Assembly (NCBI GenBank): GCA_000585075.1
Contig: JEMY01000027.1
Location: forward strand, 242 to 55,543
DNA: 55,302 bases
Reading direction: 5' to 3'
Source: Candidatus Accumulibacter regalis
GTDB taxonomy: Bacteria; Pseudomonadota; Gammaproteobacteria; Burkholderiales; Rhodocyclaceae
This document shows positions 24,281 through 33,929 of the stretch, one piece after another. The translations under genes and the position numbers were made by a program. Position 1 is the first letter of the stretch, and each line of letters begins with the position of its first letter. The notes under the pieces were generated by a model. The model was not told the origin of the DNA and made no database searches. It worked only from the letters and a program-made list of their open reading frames with translations.

Positions 24281-25612
24281 TCACTGCCTGCTCGCAGTAA
24301 GGGGCAACGGTGGCGGACCCGTTGCGCTGGTTGCCGCGGCGGCCTGCCCGCCTTTCCGCTCACGCACCGTAGCGTCGGCAAGCACCGCGATACCAACAAT
24401 GTAATAGCTGACATCGAAATGGGCCAGACTCAGAAAAGCTCCCCCGACGCTGTAACCGGCGATACTGACCTGCACCATGCGCATCAGCAGTGGTAGCCAG
24501 TTCGCATACTCGGGATCTTCCTTGCTTTCCCGGGCCAGCCTCCCGGCCATCTTCCAGGCAGTGATGCCGAGCAGCAGATAGAGCGCCAACCCGGGGAAGC
24601 CATGCTCCCCGAGCATCTGGAAATAGATGCTGTGGGCGACATAGACGTTGCCATCGAGATTGTGGCCAAGGCCTTCCGCGGGCGCATAGATGGCAAACAC
24701 CTGCGGCGTGTCGACGACGAATCCGCCGCCCACCAGCGGCCGGTCGAGGGCCAACGCCCACAGCGTTTTCCAGGTGTAGATGCGCGACATCGCCGAGCCA
24801 TCGTCCTCGTAGTTCTCGATGCTCTTCATCCGCCCGGACCACGAATCGGGCATGAACATGACCGCCATCGCCACCGTCAGGGCGAGCACGAAGGTGGTCA
24901 GAACCGGGCGGCTGCTTTTCAGGCCAAGGAAGGTCGCCATGGCCAGCAGGGCAAGCAGGGCGCCGCGCGATTGCGAGCCCAGGATGCTCAGGGTGATGGT
25001 CACGAAGCAGAACAGAAGACCGAGACGAACCACACGGCGAGTGGCCATCTTGTACAGGTAGTGGAAGAAGGGAAGCAGCATCACCAGCGCCAGGCCAAGC
25101 GCATTGTTGTCTGCCGCCATGCCGCCGTCGGGCCCATAGACGCGCCCGCCGCCACCGGTGAGCACGGTCCATATACCACCCTTGACGCCGTAGAAGCCGA
25201 TCGACAGCGCGATGACCCAGATCAGACGCTCGATCTGCTCGCGCCCACGGATCAGCATCAGGGTCACGAACAGCATGACGTGGATCTTGACCACGAAAAC
25301 CCAGCGGTCGAGAACCACCTGCGGCGCGTTGATGGCGAAGAAGCTGGTGATGGTCATCCAGAAAATCAAGGCCAGGTAGACCACCGTCACGGCGTTCACC
25401 GGGAACGGACGGCGCTCCTTCGAAAAGAGGAAGGCGACCAGCGTGGCGATCGCCACCATCTGGCCGAAGGGCATCGTGCGTGCAAAGCCGTAGGCGGCGC
25501 GGTGCGGAATCATCATTGAAATCCACGCCCAGACATAGGCGCCGAGACGGGGACTGCGCAGAATGAATGGCAGCAGGCCAATGACGATTGCCGTGATCAC
25601 GAGGTCACGCAC
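24281..25612 (-). CDS. Exosortase-A-associated O-antigen-ligase-like protein (443 aa)
   Basis: The protein has about ten membrane segments. An N-terminal block (LRSPRLGAYVWAWISMMIPHRAAYGFARTMPF) is characteristic of the PEP-CTERM-locus O-ligase subfamily (TIGR03097-like). The large periplasmic loop, GGGFVVDTPQVFAIYAPAEG...YVAHSIYFQMLGEHGFPGL, contains the conserved His of Wzy/WaaL-type enzymes. It probably polymerises repeat units or ligates glycan to a carrier. The GTG at 25612 overlaps the end of the upstream CapK-like gene and has a GGAGG site at ideal distance. Confidence 0.9.
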   Translation of the reverse strand: MRDLVITAIVIGLLPFILRSPRLGAYVWAWISMMIPHRAAYGFARTMPFGQMVAIATLVAFLFSKERRPFPVNAVTVVYLALIFWMTITSFFAINAPQVVLDRWVFVVKIHVMLFVTLMLIRGREQIERLIWVIALSIGFYGVKGGIWTVLTGGGGRVYGPDGGMAADNNALGLALVMLLPFFHYLYKMATRRVVRLGLLFCFVTITLSILGSQSRGALLALLAMATFLGLKSSRPVLTTFVLALTVAMAVMFMPDSWSGRMKSIENYEDDGSAMSRIYTWKTLWALALDRPLVGGGFVVDTPQVFAIYAPAEGLGHNLDGNVYVAHSIYFQMLGEHGFPGLALYLLLGITAWKMAGRLARESKEDPEYANWLPLLMRMVQVSIAGYSVGGAFLSLAHFDVSYYIVGIAVLADATVRERKGGQAAAATSATGPPPLPLTASRQ

Positions 25613-27005
25613 GACTCGCCTCCTGCACTGGCATGCCGGCCTTGACCCGGCTGATGACGTAGCGGAACTTCCCGGACGACTCGTTGGCGATCGCGGCGAC
25701 TCGCTCGACCCGGACATCGACCCTGGCGCCCAGGCGTCCCTTGAAATCCCGGATGATCCGCTCCTCGCCGGCAGGGTCAAAAGCGGGCCCGGTGACCAGC
25801 TTGACGACCGTCTGGTCGATCGATATCTGCTCGATGCGGAAACGTTCGACGCCGGGCAGGTCGCGGACGGTGTAGATCAGAGCCAGGCCGTGCATCACCG
25901 TGCCGTCCTGGGCGACGACGAAGTCGGTGGTCCGGCCCTGCACCTCTTCGAGCACCGGCAGCCCGCGGCCACAGGGACAAGGCCTGTCGCCGACGATACC
26001 GACGTCGCCGGTGCGGTAGCGAACAAAGGGGAAATCGGCCGTCCCGAGGTGGGTGACGACGATTTCGCCAGCCTCGCCGCGCGCGCTGCGCGTGCCGTCC
26101 GGACGAACAGTCTCGACGATGATGTCCTCGGCGCTGATGTGCAAGCTGCCCGACGGGCACTCGTGGGCGATGAAACCCGCGTCGCGGGCGCCGTAGCCGT
26201 TGGCCACGGGACAGCCAAAGACCTCGCTGATCACCGCCCGCTGCTCGTCGTAGAGTTTTTCGGAGGTCACGAAAGCGACCTTGATTCCCAGGCTGCTCAT
26301 GTCGACCTTCTTCTCACGAGCGTGCATGGCAATCAGCGAAAGGCTCGACGGGTAACCGAAAAGCATCGCCGGACGAGTCGCACGGATGGTAGCCACGAAA
26401 CGATCGAGGTTGGCCGGGGACATTTCGAAGGCGGGTAACAGGTGGCTGCGCATGAGCCCGTCGCGCAGGCGACGGATGCGGTCCTGCGCGCCCAGTTCGA
26501 CCGGGCTACCCCAGACCACCAGCTCGCTGTCACCGATGTCCACGTCCCACCAGCGGGTTGCCCGCCACTTGGCCGCCACGTCGTGACTCTTGCGCCCCTT
26601 GCCCATGAAGAAGATCAGCGGCTCGCCCGACGACCCGCCGGTGTTGTAGCCCGCCCCGCCGGTGTTGTAGCGCGTCAGCGGGCCGTGCCCGTCGGCCTTG
26701 AGGCGCTCGACGTTGGCCCGGATGTCCGGCTTGTCGAGTAACGGCAACGCGGTCAGGGCGTCGCTTGAGCGTAGCGACTGCGGGTCGAAGCCGCGTTGCC
26801 GGAAGATCTCGCGGTAATAGGGAACGCGCTGCCCAATGTCGACCAGGAACTCGCGCAGGCGCCGGTCGCGTTGGTCGGCGAGCTGCTCCGCAGACCACCA
26901 CTGGCTTTCTTCCAGGCGCACGCGCAGGGCCAGCGACGCGTGTCCCTTGATCCGCTCGTGCAGCGGAAACAGGAAGCGCGAACAGATTGCCGTATACAAG
27001 CTCAA
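25605..27005 (-). CDS. CapK/PaaK-like adenylate-forming enzyme (466 aa)
   Basis: This is a phenylacetate-CoA-ligase/CapK-like protein of the ANL superfamily: FVDIGQRVPYYRE-type N-terminus, the AMP-binding loop TGGSSGEPL (122-130), GYGARDAGFIAHECP, and FVRYRTGDVGIVGDRPCPCGRGLP. A 21-bp in-frame duplication places YNTGGAG just before YNTGGSSG in the nucleotide-binding loop (26634-26671). The start is a TTG at 27005 five bases after AGGAGG. In capsule and EPS loci such enzymes are thought to activate an acyl group for sugar decoration. Its substrate is unknown. Confidence 0.85.
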   Translation of the reverse strand: MSLYTAICSRFLFPLHERIKGHASLALRVRLEESQWWSAEQLADQRDRRLREFLVDIGQRVPYYREIFRQRGFDPQSLRSSDALTALPLLDKPDIRANVERLKADGHGPLTRYNTGGAGYNTGGSSGEPLIFFMGKGRKSHDVAAKWRATRWWDVDIGDSELVVWGSPVELGAQDRIRRLRDGLMRSHLLPAFEMSPANLDRFVATIRATRPAMLFGYPSSLSLIAMHAREKKVDMSSLGIKVAFVTSEKLYDEQRAVISEVFGCPVANGYGARDAGFIAHECPSGSLHISAEDIIVETVRPDGTRSARGEAGEIVVTHLGTADFPFVRYRTGDVGIVGDRPCPCGRGLPVLEEVQGRTTDFVVAQDGTVMHGLALIYTVRDLPGVERFRIEQISIDQTVVKLVTGPAFDPAGEERIIRDFKGRLGARVDVRVERVAAIANESSGKFRYVISRVKAGMPVQEASRA

Positions 27006-27089
27006 GCTCGCCTCCTGACGACGACGGTGTCGTGCACCCTGCGGCACGCCATCGCCAGCCACAGGCAGGATGCGCAGCGACGGCAAGGC

Positions 27090-29450
27090 TCAGCCATTCG
27101 TTTCCAGCCGTCGGCTGCTCGCCCCGACGGCGGCCGGCACGGAGCGCGCCAGGGCGCGAAACTCCGTCACCAGGACGGCGACGCGACTGTCCCATGTATT
27201 CGCCGCTGCATAGTCACGAATCCGCTGACGGTCCCAATCGCGATCCAGCGCCTCCGCCAGTGCCTGCGTCAGCGCCCCGGCGTCGGCGAAGGGCACGATG
27301 CTTCCCAGATGCGGAGCGCTCACCACTTCCGCGTTGCCGCCGACGTCGGTGGTCACCACCGGCAAGCCGCAGGCCATCGCCTCGAGGAAGACGTTGGCCC
27401 AGCCCTCGTTGCTCGTGGCGAGCACGAAGACATCGGCCGCCGATAGCGGCCAGCGCAATTCGGCCGCCGGCAAGGCACCGAGGAAATGGACGACGCCGTC
27501 CAGGCCGAGCGACGCCACCTGTTGTTTCAGGCGCGCACCGATATCGCCTTCCGGGCTCGGCCCGCCAACCACCAGGTAGCGCAAGCCGGGAAAGCGCTCG
27601 CGCAAGGCAGGCAGGCAGTCGATCACGCGGTGAAAACCCTTGCGTTCAACCAGGCCTCCGGCCGATACCAGCACCGGCGCATCGAGCGGAAGACCCAGCC
27701 GGCTGCGCGCGGCGGCTTGCTCTTCGGGGAAGAAGCAGGCCAGGTCGACGCCATTGCCGACGACGCGGATGCGGTTCGTGTCGGCCCCCAGCTCTCCGGC
27801 ATGCCGACGCAGCGAGTCGGACACCGAGAACACGCGCGACGCGCCATTCAGCGCGGCGACGATTTTCCGGCGCCGTACCGGATCCGCCGAAAGCGAGACT
27901 TCGCTGCCGCGCATGGTAATCGTCACCGGCAGGCCGAGCCATCGACCGAGAAGCACCGCGGCGTGCCCGCAAGGGTAGGCGAAATGGGCATCGATGATGT
28001 TCACGGGAGACTCTCGCGTGAGCCGCTGCACGAGCCGCAGGCAGCCGAGCGCGATAAAGAAACTATCCAGCCCGCGGAACAGGCCAGGCAGCGAAAAATA
28101 GCGTGGCAGCAGGATGCGGACACCCTCCTGCACCTCGGCTCGCGGTGCCGGTGGGCGGTAGTTCGGAACGAAGCAGCGAATCAGCCCCTGCAGCGGGAAC
28201 CACGGAACCGGGACGACGACGGTCATCGGCAGCTCGGCGGCGACACGAAACATGCGCGCCCGGATGAACATGCCCGCGCCGGGGGTGCCACTGTGGGGAA
28301 AGAGGTTGGTCAACACCACCAGGTGTGGCTGCAGCGCACCAGGCAGCGCGGTGGACGTCCGCCGCTGACCGGCCTCGCCAGCGGGCCGGCTTTCGCCGCT
28401 TCCCGTCACGCTCCCGCGTGGCGCCGGCAACGAGGAACGGCGGGCCTGGCGGCAACCGAGCAGCGAGACGAGCAGCGCCAGCAGCGCAGCGATCACCAGA
28501 CCGCCAACGATCCACAGGTGCACGCGCACACGCTGCAAAGCCTCGACGAGCAGACGATTGCCCGGCTCCTCGAGGACTCTGATCGGCGGATACACCCCCT
28601 GCGCGATGCCACCGAGTTGCTCGAGCGATCGCGAGACGCTTCCGAAGGTGCGCACCAGCGGCGCGCGGTCGTACGAGAAGACGTTGTTGCCCCATACCAT
28701 GTACCACTGGCCGAGGCCTTGCCGATAGTAGTCCCAGGCTTTCTCCTCGATGACGAAGCCGGGTCGTGCGGCGGGGTCCAGTCGCGCAATGCGCAATGAC
28801 GAGGGGTCTTCGCGCAGCGCCCGGCGAAATTCGAGCGCCGACAGCGGCACGCCCTCCGGGCCAAGGAAGTAGTTGTTGTTGAAGATGCCCACCAGTTGCC
28901 AGCGACCCAGTTGCCGGTTCCAGATCTCCGGCCAGATGTGGCCATGGCCACCGAAACCGTCGAAGGAAAAGGCCCAGGCGCGTACCGGAAGGCCGGCAGC
29001 GATGGCCAGCCCGACGAAAGCGCGCACGAAATCGCCGCAGTAGCCTTGTCCCTGGGTGACGATGCTGCGGTGGGTTTGCCGCAGGTCCGCCTGAATCGCG
29101 CCGCCCGACAGGACCGGGCTCGAGCCGAGCAGGTGCCGGCTGATGGCCAGCACCCGCTCCCAGTCCGAAGACATCTCCTTCAGACCAAGACGATCGACGA
29201 CGTCGGCAAACTCCGGGTAGGGTGCCCCGCGCTCGAGCATGAAGTCGGCCGGAACGTTCGCCGGCGTCCAGTTGAAGTCGCTTTCACCGCCATGGCCACG
29301 AGCGCCGGAATCGGCGAGCAGGAGGGCGTGCCGCATGCGCACCATTTCGGTCGAACTGGTGAAGTAGGGGGCCAGCGACAGCAAGGCCAGCAGCAAGGCG
29401 GCCAGGCTGACCCACACCCCGCGCCGCCAGAAGCGAACAGCGTCCGACAC
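27090..29450 (-). CDS. Fused membrane transglutaminase-like / GT4 glycosyltransferase protein (786 aa)
   Basis: A single uninterrupted frame codes two modules. Residues 1-335 have a membrane helix (13-30), a transglutaminase-like core with Cys138 (GQGYCGDFVRAF) and His171 (GGHGHIWPEIWN), and a second membrane helix (310-332). The usual Asp after GRW is replaced (GRWQLVGIFNNN), so the catalytic triad is incomplete. After a basic, Pro/Gly-rich linker (333-375) comes a GT4 glycosyltransferase: LTNLFPHSGTPGAGMF, VGNGVDLACFFP and the E-x7-E motif EGWANVFLEAMACGLPVVTT. The start is a GTG at 29450 with AGGAG upstream. The two parts are usually separate proteins. Topology puts the GT domain in the cytoplasm. 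Confidence 0.82.
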   Translation of the reverse strand: MSDAVRFWRRGVWVSLAALLLALLSLAPYFTSSTEMVRMRHALLLADSGARGHGGESDFNWTPANVPADFMLERGAPYPEFADVVDRLGLKEMSSDWERVLAISRHLLGSSPVLSGGAIQADLRQTHRSIVTQGQGYCGDFVRAFVGLAIAAGLPVRAWAFSFDGFGGHGHIWPEIWNRQLGRWQLVGIFNNNYFLGPEGVPLSALEFRRALREDPSSLRIARLDPAARPGFVIEEKAWDYYRQGLGQWYMVWGNNVFSYDRAPLVRTFGSVSRSLEQLGGIAQGVYPPIRVLEEPGNRLLVEALQRVRVHLWIVGGLVIAALLALLVSLLGCRQARRSSLPAPRGSVTGSGESRPAGEAGQRRTSTALPGALQPHLVVLTNLFPHSGTPGAGMFIRARMFRVAAELPMTVVVPVPWFPLQGLIRCFVPNYRPPAPRAEVQEGVRILLPRYFSLPGLFRGLDSFFIALGCLRLVQRLTRESPVNIIDAHFAYPCGHAAVLLGRWLGLPVTITMRGSEVSLSADPVRRRKIVAALNGASRVFSVSDSLRRHAGELGADTNRIRVVGNGVDLACFFPEEQAAARSRLGLPLDAPVLVSAGGLVERKGFHRVIDCLPALRERFPGLRYLVVGGPSPEGDIGARLKQQVASLGLDGVVHFLGALPAAELRWPLSAADVFVLATSNEGWANVFLEAMACGLPVVTTDVGGNAEVVSAPHLGSIVPFADAGALTQALAEALDRDWDRQRIRDYAAANTWDSRVAVLVTEFRALARSVPAAVGASSRRLETNG

Positions 29451-29461
29451 GCTCGCGGCTC

Positions 29462-30778
29462 CTACCAGCAGAGGCCATCGACCCGGGCGGCGATCGCTTC
29501 GCCCCGGGGCAGATTGACCAGATCGAGCAACACCTGCTCGGGACGGCACAATCGAGCCAGCGTCGCGGCGACTTCGGGCGTCGACAGCCCGACGACCAAC
29601 ACCTCGGACTCGGCGATGACCCCTTCCAGATCGGCGCGCATCATCTCGCCGATGTGCGGCAGGTGACGCTCGATGAAGCTGCGGTTGGCGCCCAGGAGGC
29701 TGGCCAGGTGGACTTCGGGATCGTAGATCGTGAGTTGCATTCCCTTGCCGATCAGCTGTTCGGCCAGCGTCACCAGCGGGCTCTCGCGCAGGTCGTCGGT
29801 GCCGGTCTTGAACGACAGGCCGACGAAACCGATCCTGCGCTTGCCGAGCGCCAGCAGCTTGCGCAGCGCCAGGTCGAGGTGATTGCGATTCGACTGCATG
29901 ATGCCGGCCAGCATGGGAATCTCGACGTCGTGCATCTTCGCCAGATAGGTGGTGGCGCGCAGGTCCTTCGGCAGACACGAACCGCCGAAAGCGAATCCGG
30001 GCTTCAGATAGGCCGGCGAGATATTGAGCTGGTGGTCCTGGCAGATCAGGTCCATGACCTCGAAAGGATCGACGCCCAGGGCTTCGCAGAGCCGCGCGGT
30101 TTCGTTGGCGAAGGTGATCTTGAGGGCGTGAAAGTTGTTGCAGCAATACTTCATCATCTCCGCCGAGCGCACCGAGGTCTCGATGAAGCGGCACGGCAGC
30201 TTGCCGAAGAGCTCGCGCAGGCGCTCGACGGGGTAGGCATGATTGGCGCCGACGACGGTGAACGGCGGCTTGTCGTAGTCGCGAATCGACGACCCCTCAC
30301 GCAGGAACTCGGGCTGGAAGCAGAGGAAGAAGCCTTCACCGTCCTTCTTGCCCGAATGCTTCTCGATGATCGGACGCAGGACATCCTCGACCGTACCCGG
30401 GACCAGCGTCGAACGCAGGACGACGATGTGCGGCGCGCTCTTGCCGGCAATCGCCCGCCCCATTTCTTCCGCCAGGCGCAGGATTGCGCCCTGATCCTGG
30501 CTGCCGTTGGCGGCCGAAGGCGTACCGACGCAGACCAGGGAAATCTCGCTCTCGAGCACTGCGCGCTGGGCGTCTGTGGTCACCGCGACGCGGCCGCTGG
30601 CCGCGGCGGCGGCCATCAGGTCGACCATCCCCTCTTCGACCACCGGCGTTTTTCCGGCCATGATCAGATCGAGCTTGGTGGCGTCGATATCGACGCCGAT
30701 CACCTCATGGCCGTCGCGCGTCAGACACGCCAGCGAGACAGCCCCAACGTAGCCCAAACCGAAAATGCTGATCTTCAT
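29462..30778 (-). CDS. GDP-mannose/UDP-sugar 6-dehydrogenase (AlgD-like, 438 aa)
   Basis: The Rossmann motif FGLGYVGAV is at 6-14, followed by GHEVIGVDIDATKLDLI, the catalytic Cys268 in FAFGGSCLPKDLRA, and GLSFKTGTDDLRESPLV. The C-terminus ends GLCW, like Pseudomonas AlgD, and overall resemblance is closer to AlgD than to UDP-glucose dehydrogenase. It oxidises the C6 hydroxyl of a nucleotide sugar to a carboxylate with two NAD+, providing an acidic sugar such as mannuronate for the exopolysaccharide. The ATG at 30778 overlaps the stop of the upstream glycosyltransferase by 4 bp. The exact sugar is not certain. Confidence 0.9.
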   Translation of the reverse strand: MKISIFGLGYVGAVSLACLTRDGHEVIGVDIDATKLDLIMAGKTPVVEEGMVDLMAAAAASGRVAVTTDAQRAVLESEISLVCVGTPSAANGSQDQGAILRLAEEMGRAIAGKSAPHIVVLRSTLVPGTVEDVLRPIIEKHSGKKDGEGFFLCFQPEFLREGSSIRDYDKPPFTVVGANHAYPVERLRELFGKLPCRFIETSVRSAEMMKYCCNNFHALKITFANETARLCEALGVDPFEVMDLICQDHQLNISPAYLKPGFAFGGSCLPKDLRATTYLAKMHDVEIPMLAGIMQSNRNHLDLALRKLLALGKRRIGFVGLSFKTGTDDLRESPLVTLAEQLIGKGMQLTIYDPEVHLASLLGANRSFIERHLPHIGEMMRADLEGVIAESEVLVVGLSTPEVAATLARLCRPEQVLLDLVNLPRGEAIAARVDGLCW

Positions 30779-31989
30779 GCGAGTTTTCCTTTGCTTTCCC
30801 AAAAGTTCCCGACGCCGCGATCGATGATCCGATCGAGCCTCTCCATCGAGTGCGGCCAGGCATGATTGCTCAGCATGCGCTGCCGCCCGGCGAGCGCCAA
30901 TCGCTGCCGTTCCGCCGGATCATCCAGGATCCGCAGGATGGCGTCAGAATATTCCTGGGGAGTATCCGCGACAAGGAAGTGTGTCACGGACTCGGCATCG
31001 ACACCACCGGCAGCGACGCGGCTGGTGACCACCGGCACGCCCATGGCCATGGCCTCGAGAATCTTGTTCTGCGTGCCGCGGGCGATGTTCAGCGGCGCGA
31101 CCATCAACGCCGAGCGCCGCACGAAGGGACGCACGTCCGGCACCGAGCCGGTGACCGTGACCCCGGGCAGGTCGCCGAGCTTGCGCATCTCGGGAGACGG
31201 ATCGGCGCCGACGATGAGCAGCTTGAGCTGCGGCCGGCGCGACTTCAGTGCTGGCCAGATCTGCGTGCAGAAGCGCGCCATGCACTCCTGATTCGGGTAG
31301 TAGTCCATGCGCCCGATGAAGCTCAGCGTGTCGGCGTCGTAGGCCTCGTCGGTCGGGCAGAAGAAATCGGCGTCAACGCCGTTCGGAAACCAGTCCGTAG
31401 GCACACCGGTGCGATAGCTTTCGAGGGTCTCCCACTCGGCACGCGTGGTCGCCGTACACAGGTCGAAGCGCTGCGCCAGACGCTTCTCGGCAGCGAGCAT
31501 CTTGGTGCCCTCGAGGCGATAGCCAAGCGACAGCGGGAAAGGCTTGTAATTGGCGTACTCGAGCCACTTCTGCGAGTCCATGTCGCCGAAGTCGAGAATC
31601 TTCGGCACGTCGCGAACCTGCTCCACATACTGGGCGACGGACGAGCAATGAACGAAAATCAGATCCCATTTCTGCGCGCCGAGCAGTCGCTGCACGCTCG
31701 CCTGCAGGGACGGCGAGAAAAAGAAACCCATCGACGAAGGCGTCGCCAGCGGCAACCGGGCGACCATGCGCAGCGCCTGCAGCGGACCGGACACCTGCGC
31801 CACTTCGAAAGCCGCGCAATGGGCGGCGATCCCCTGCCCTTCCGCAGCCTCCTCCGGCGAGCGCGCGAGCGAGCAGACGGTGACGCGGTGGCCACTCGCC
31901 GACAGGTGGCGAATCATGTTGAAGGGTCGGATCTTGCCGCCACGCTTGGGCGGAAACGGAAAGCGGTGACAGATATAGAGGATGTTCAT
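30775..31989 (-). CDS. Exosortase-A-associated glycosyltransferase (TIGR03087-like, 404 aa)
   Basis: The N-terminus MNILYICHRFPFPPKRGGKIRPFNMIRHLS with HRVTVCSLARSPEEA is the hallmark of the PEP-CTERM/EpsH1-system sugar transferase TIGR03087. The GT-B C-terminal half has LSFIGRMDYYPNQECM, DVRPFVRRSALMVAPLNIARGTQNKILEAMAMGVPVVTS, the retaining GT4-like nucleotide-sugar site. It adds one sugar of the repeat unit at the cytoplasmic face. It overlaps the amidotransferase gene upstream by 4 bp (ATGA) and the AlgD-like gene downstream by 4 bp, indicating tight coupling. Confidence 0.93.
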   Translation of the reverse strand: MNILYICHRFPFPPKRGGKIRPFNMIRHLSASGHRVTVCSLARSPEEAAEGQGIAAHCAAFEVAQVSGPLQALRMVARLPLATPSSMGFFFSPSLQASVQRLLGAQKWDLIFVHCSSVAQYVEQVRDVPKILDFGDMDSQKWLEYANYKPFPLSLGYRLEGTKMLAAEKRLAQRFDLCTATTRAEWETLESYRTGVPTDWFPNGVDADFFCPTDEAYDADTLSFIGRMDYYPNQECMARFCTQIWPALKSRRPQLKLLIVGADPSPEMRKLGDLPGVTVTGSVPDVRPFVRRSALMVAPLNIARGTQNKILEAMAMGVPVVTSRVAAGGVDAESVTHFLVADTPQEYSDAILRILDDPAERQRLALAGRQRMLSNHAWPHSMERLDRIIDRGVGNFWESKGKLA

Positions 31990-33914
31990 GCAACGTAGCT
32001 CTTGAGTTCTTCGGCGACATCGGCGGGATCGCGACGATCGAGGAATATCCGGCTCCAGATTTCCAGATTCATCATCGCCAGCAGGATGTCGGTACCATCG
32101 ATGCGGTTGGCCTGATGATCGGCGATCAGCCGATTGACCACCCCCTGATTGAACAGGCCGCGCGCCTGCACCACGTCGGCGGCGAGCAGCCGCTTCAGCA
32201 GGGGAGCCAGCTCACGCTTCAGCCAGGCGCCCATCGGCGTGCCGAAGCCACGCTTCTTGCGGTTGAGGATCTCGTCCGGCAGCAGGTCGGCGAGCGACGC
32301 CTTGAGCAGGTGTTTGAGGCGACCGTCACGAACCTTGATCGCAGCCGGCATGGCCGCCGCCAGCTCGACCAGTTGATGGTCGAGCAGCGGCACCCGGCAT
32401 TCGAGCGAGACCGCCATGCTCATCTTGTCGGTCAGCAGCAGGAGGTCGTCGGGGAGCTGCGTCTCGGCATCGACGGCAAACATCCGGTTCAGCTCGTCCT
32501 CGTTGCCGGCCGCCGCGAAAGCGCGCGCCAGGCTGTCCGAGGGACCGGCCGCCGACTCCTCGAGCAACAAGGCGGAAACGTGACGGCGACTGAGGACCTG
32601 CAGGTAGCTCCGATAGCGTTCGTCGGAACTCATTTCGGCGCTGGCCATGAAACCCTTGGCCAGGCGCAGATTGTTCAGCAGGCCGGAATGCCGGTCGGTC
32701 GGCAGGCGCCGCGCAGCGTAGCTCGCCATGCGCCGCAACCAGCCCGGCCAGCGGCGATAGCGCCTCGCGTAGTGGCCACCGAGATAGCGTCGGTAACCGC
32801 CAAAGAGCTCGTCGCCGCCGACGCCCGAGAGGATCACCTTGACGTCCTCGCGGGCAAACGCGGAAACCAGATAGGTGGTGATGAAAGCGGTATCCGACAG
32901 CGGTTCGTCCATGTGCCAGAGCAGCTTGGGCAAGAGGGCAACGACGTCGGGCTGGACGACGATCTCGCGATGGTTGGTGGCGAACAGCTTGGCCACCTGG
33001 CGCGCATAGGGCAGCTCGTTGTACAGCGCCTCGGCTTCGCCGCCGGAAAAACCGATGGCGTAGGTGCGGATCGGTTGCTCGGAATGGCGAGCCATCAAGC
33101 CGACCACGGCGCTCGAGTCGACGCCGCCGGAGAGAAAGGCACCGATCGGCACGTCGCTGACCATCTGCATGCGCACCGACTCGTCGAGCTGGACCTGGAC
33201 GCGCTCGATCCACTGGCTCTCGGAAAGGTCGCTGACGATCTCCTCGGGCAGACGCCAGTAGCGCCACTCGCGCACTTCACCGTCCTCGACGGCGAGCAGG
33301 GTGGCCGGCGGCAGCTTGCGGATTCCCTTGAAGATGCAGCCGGGCGCCGCGACGTAGCCCAGATGCAGGTAATCGGCGACGACCTCGCGGTTGAGTTCGG
33401 CGCTCACCCCGGGCAAGGCCAGCAGCGCCTTGGCTTCACTGGCGAAGGCCAGGCGCTGCCAGTCCTGCAGGACGTACAGCGGCTTCACGCCGAGCCGGTC
33501 ACGACCGATCAGCAAGCGCCGCCGGCGCGCATCCCAGAGCGCGAAGTCGAACATCCCGTTGAGGCGGAGAACGAAGTCGTCGCCCTCCGCATCGTAGAGG
33601 TGCAGGAGGACCTCGGAATCGGATCCGGTCTTGAAGCGATAGCCCTTGCCCTGCAGCTCGCTGCGCAACTCGCGGAAGTTGTAGATTTCGCCGTTGCACA
33701 CCAGCCACAGGGTGCCGTCGGCATTCGACAGCGGCTGGTGACCACCCGCCAGGTCGATGATCGACAAGCGGCGCATGCCGATCCCGCAGGGGCCATCGAC
33801 GTGACTGCCTTCGTCGTCGGGACCGCGGTGCCGGATACGATCGCCCATGCTCGACAGCATGCGCGGCTCGACACTCAGGCCGTCAAAACGATAGATACCG
33901 TGAATACCACACAC
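31986..33914 (-). CDS. Asparagine-synthase-type amidotransferase of the exopolysaccharide locus (642 aa)
   Basis: The full two-domain architecture is present. The glutaminase domain has Cys2 in MCGIHGIY, RHRGPDDEG, RRLSIIDL and NGEIYNF (74-80); the synthetase domain has SGGVDSS (262-268), LSGVGGDELFGGYRRY and KKRGFGTPMGAWLK. In XrtA loci such proteins are thought to amidate a uronic-acid carboxyl of the polymer instead of making free asparagine. It lies between glycosyltransferase genes and next to the AlgD-like dehydrogenase, which would supply such carboxylates. Confidence 0.9.
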   Translation of the reverse strand: MCGIHGIYRFDGLSVEPRMLSSMGDRIRHRGPDDEGSHVDGPCGIGMRRLSIIDLAGGHQPLSNADGTLWLVCNGEIYNFRELRSELQGKGYRFKTGSDSEVLLHLYDAEGDDFVLRLNGMFDFALWDARRRRLLIGRDRLGVKPLYVLQDWQRLAFASEAKALLALPGVSAELNREVVADYLHLGYVAAPGCIFKGIRKLPPATLLAVEDGEVREWRYWRLPEEIVSDLSESQWIERVQVQLDESVRMQMVSDVPIGAFLSGGVDSSAVVGLMARHSEQPIRTYAIGFSGGEAEALYNELPYARQVAKLFATNHREIVVQPDVVALLPKLLWHMDEPLSDTAFITTYLVSAFAREDVKVILSGVGGDELFGGYRRYLGGHYARRYRRWPGWLRRMASYAARRLPTDRHSGLLNNLRLAKGFMASAEMSSDERYRSYLQVLSRRHVSALLLEESAAGPSDSLARAFAAAGNEDELNRMFAVDAETQLPDDLLLLTDKMSMAVSLECRVPLLDHQLVELAAAMPAAIKVRDGRLKHLLKASLADLLPDEILNRKKRGFGTPMGAWLKRELAPLLKRLLAADVVQARGLFNQGVVNRLIADHQANRIDGTDILLAMMNLEIWSRIFLDRRDPADVAEELKSYVA

Positions 33915-33929
33915 TATGGCGACTCCGAG

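Noticed and set aside
27090-30194. Full 1034-codon frame that extends the transglutaminase-GT fusion upstream into the dehydrogenase gene
   Set aside because: The extra 248 codons are antisense-like/out-of-frame sequence of the AlgD-like gene; a GTG with a good ribosome site at 29450 gives a sensible N-terminal membrane helix.
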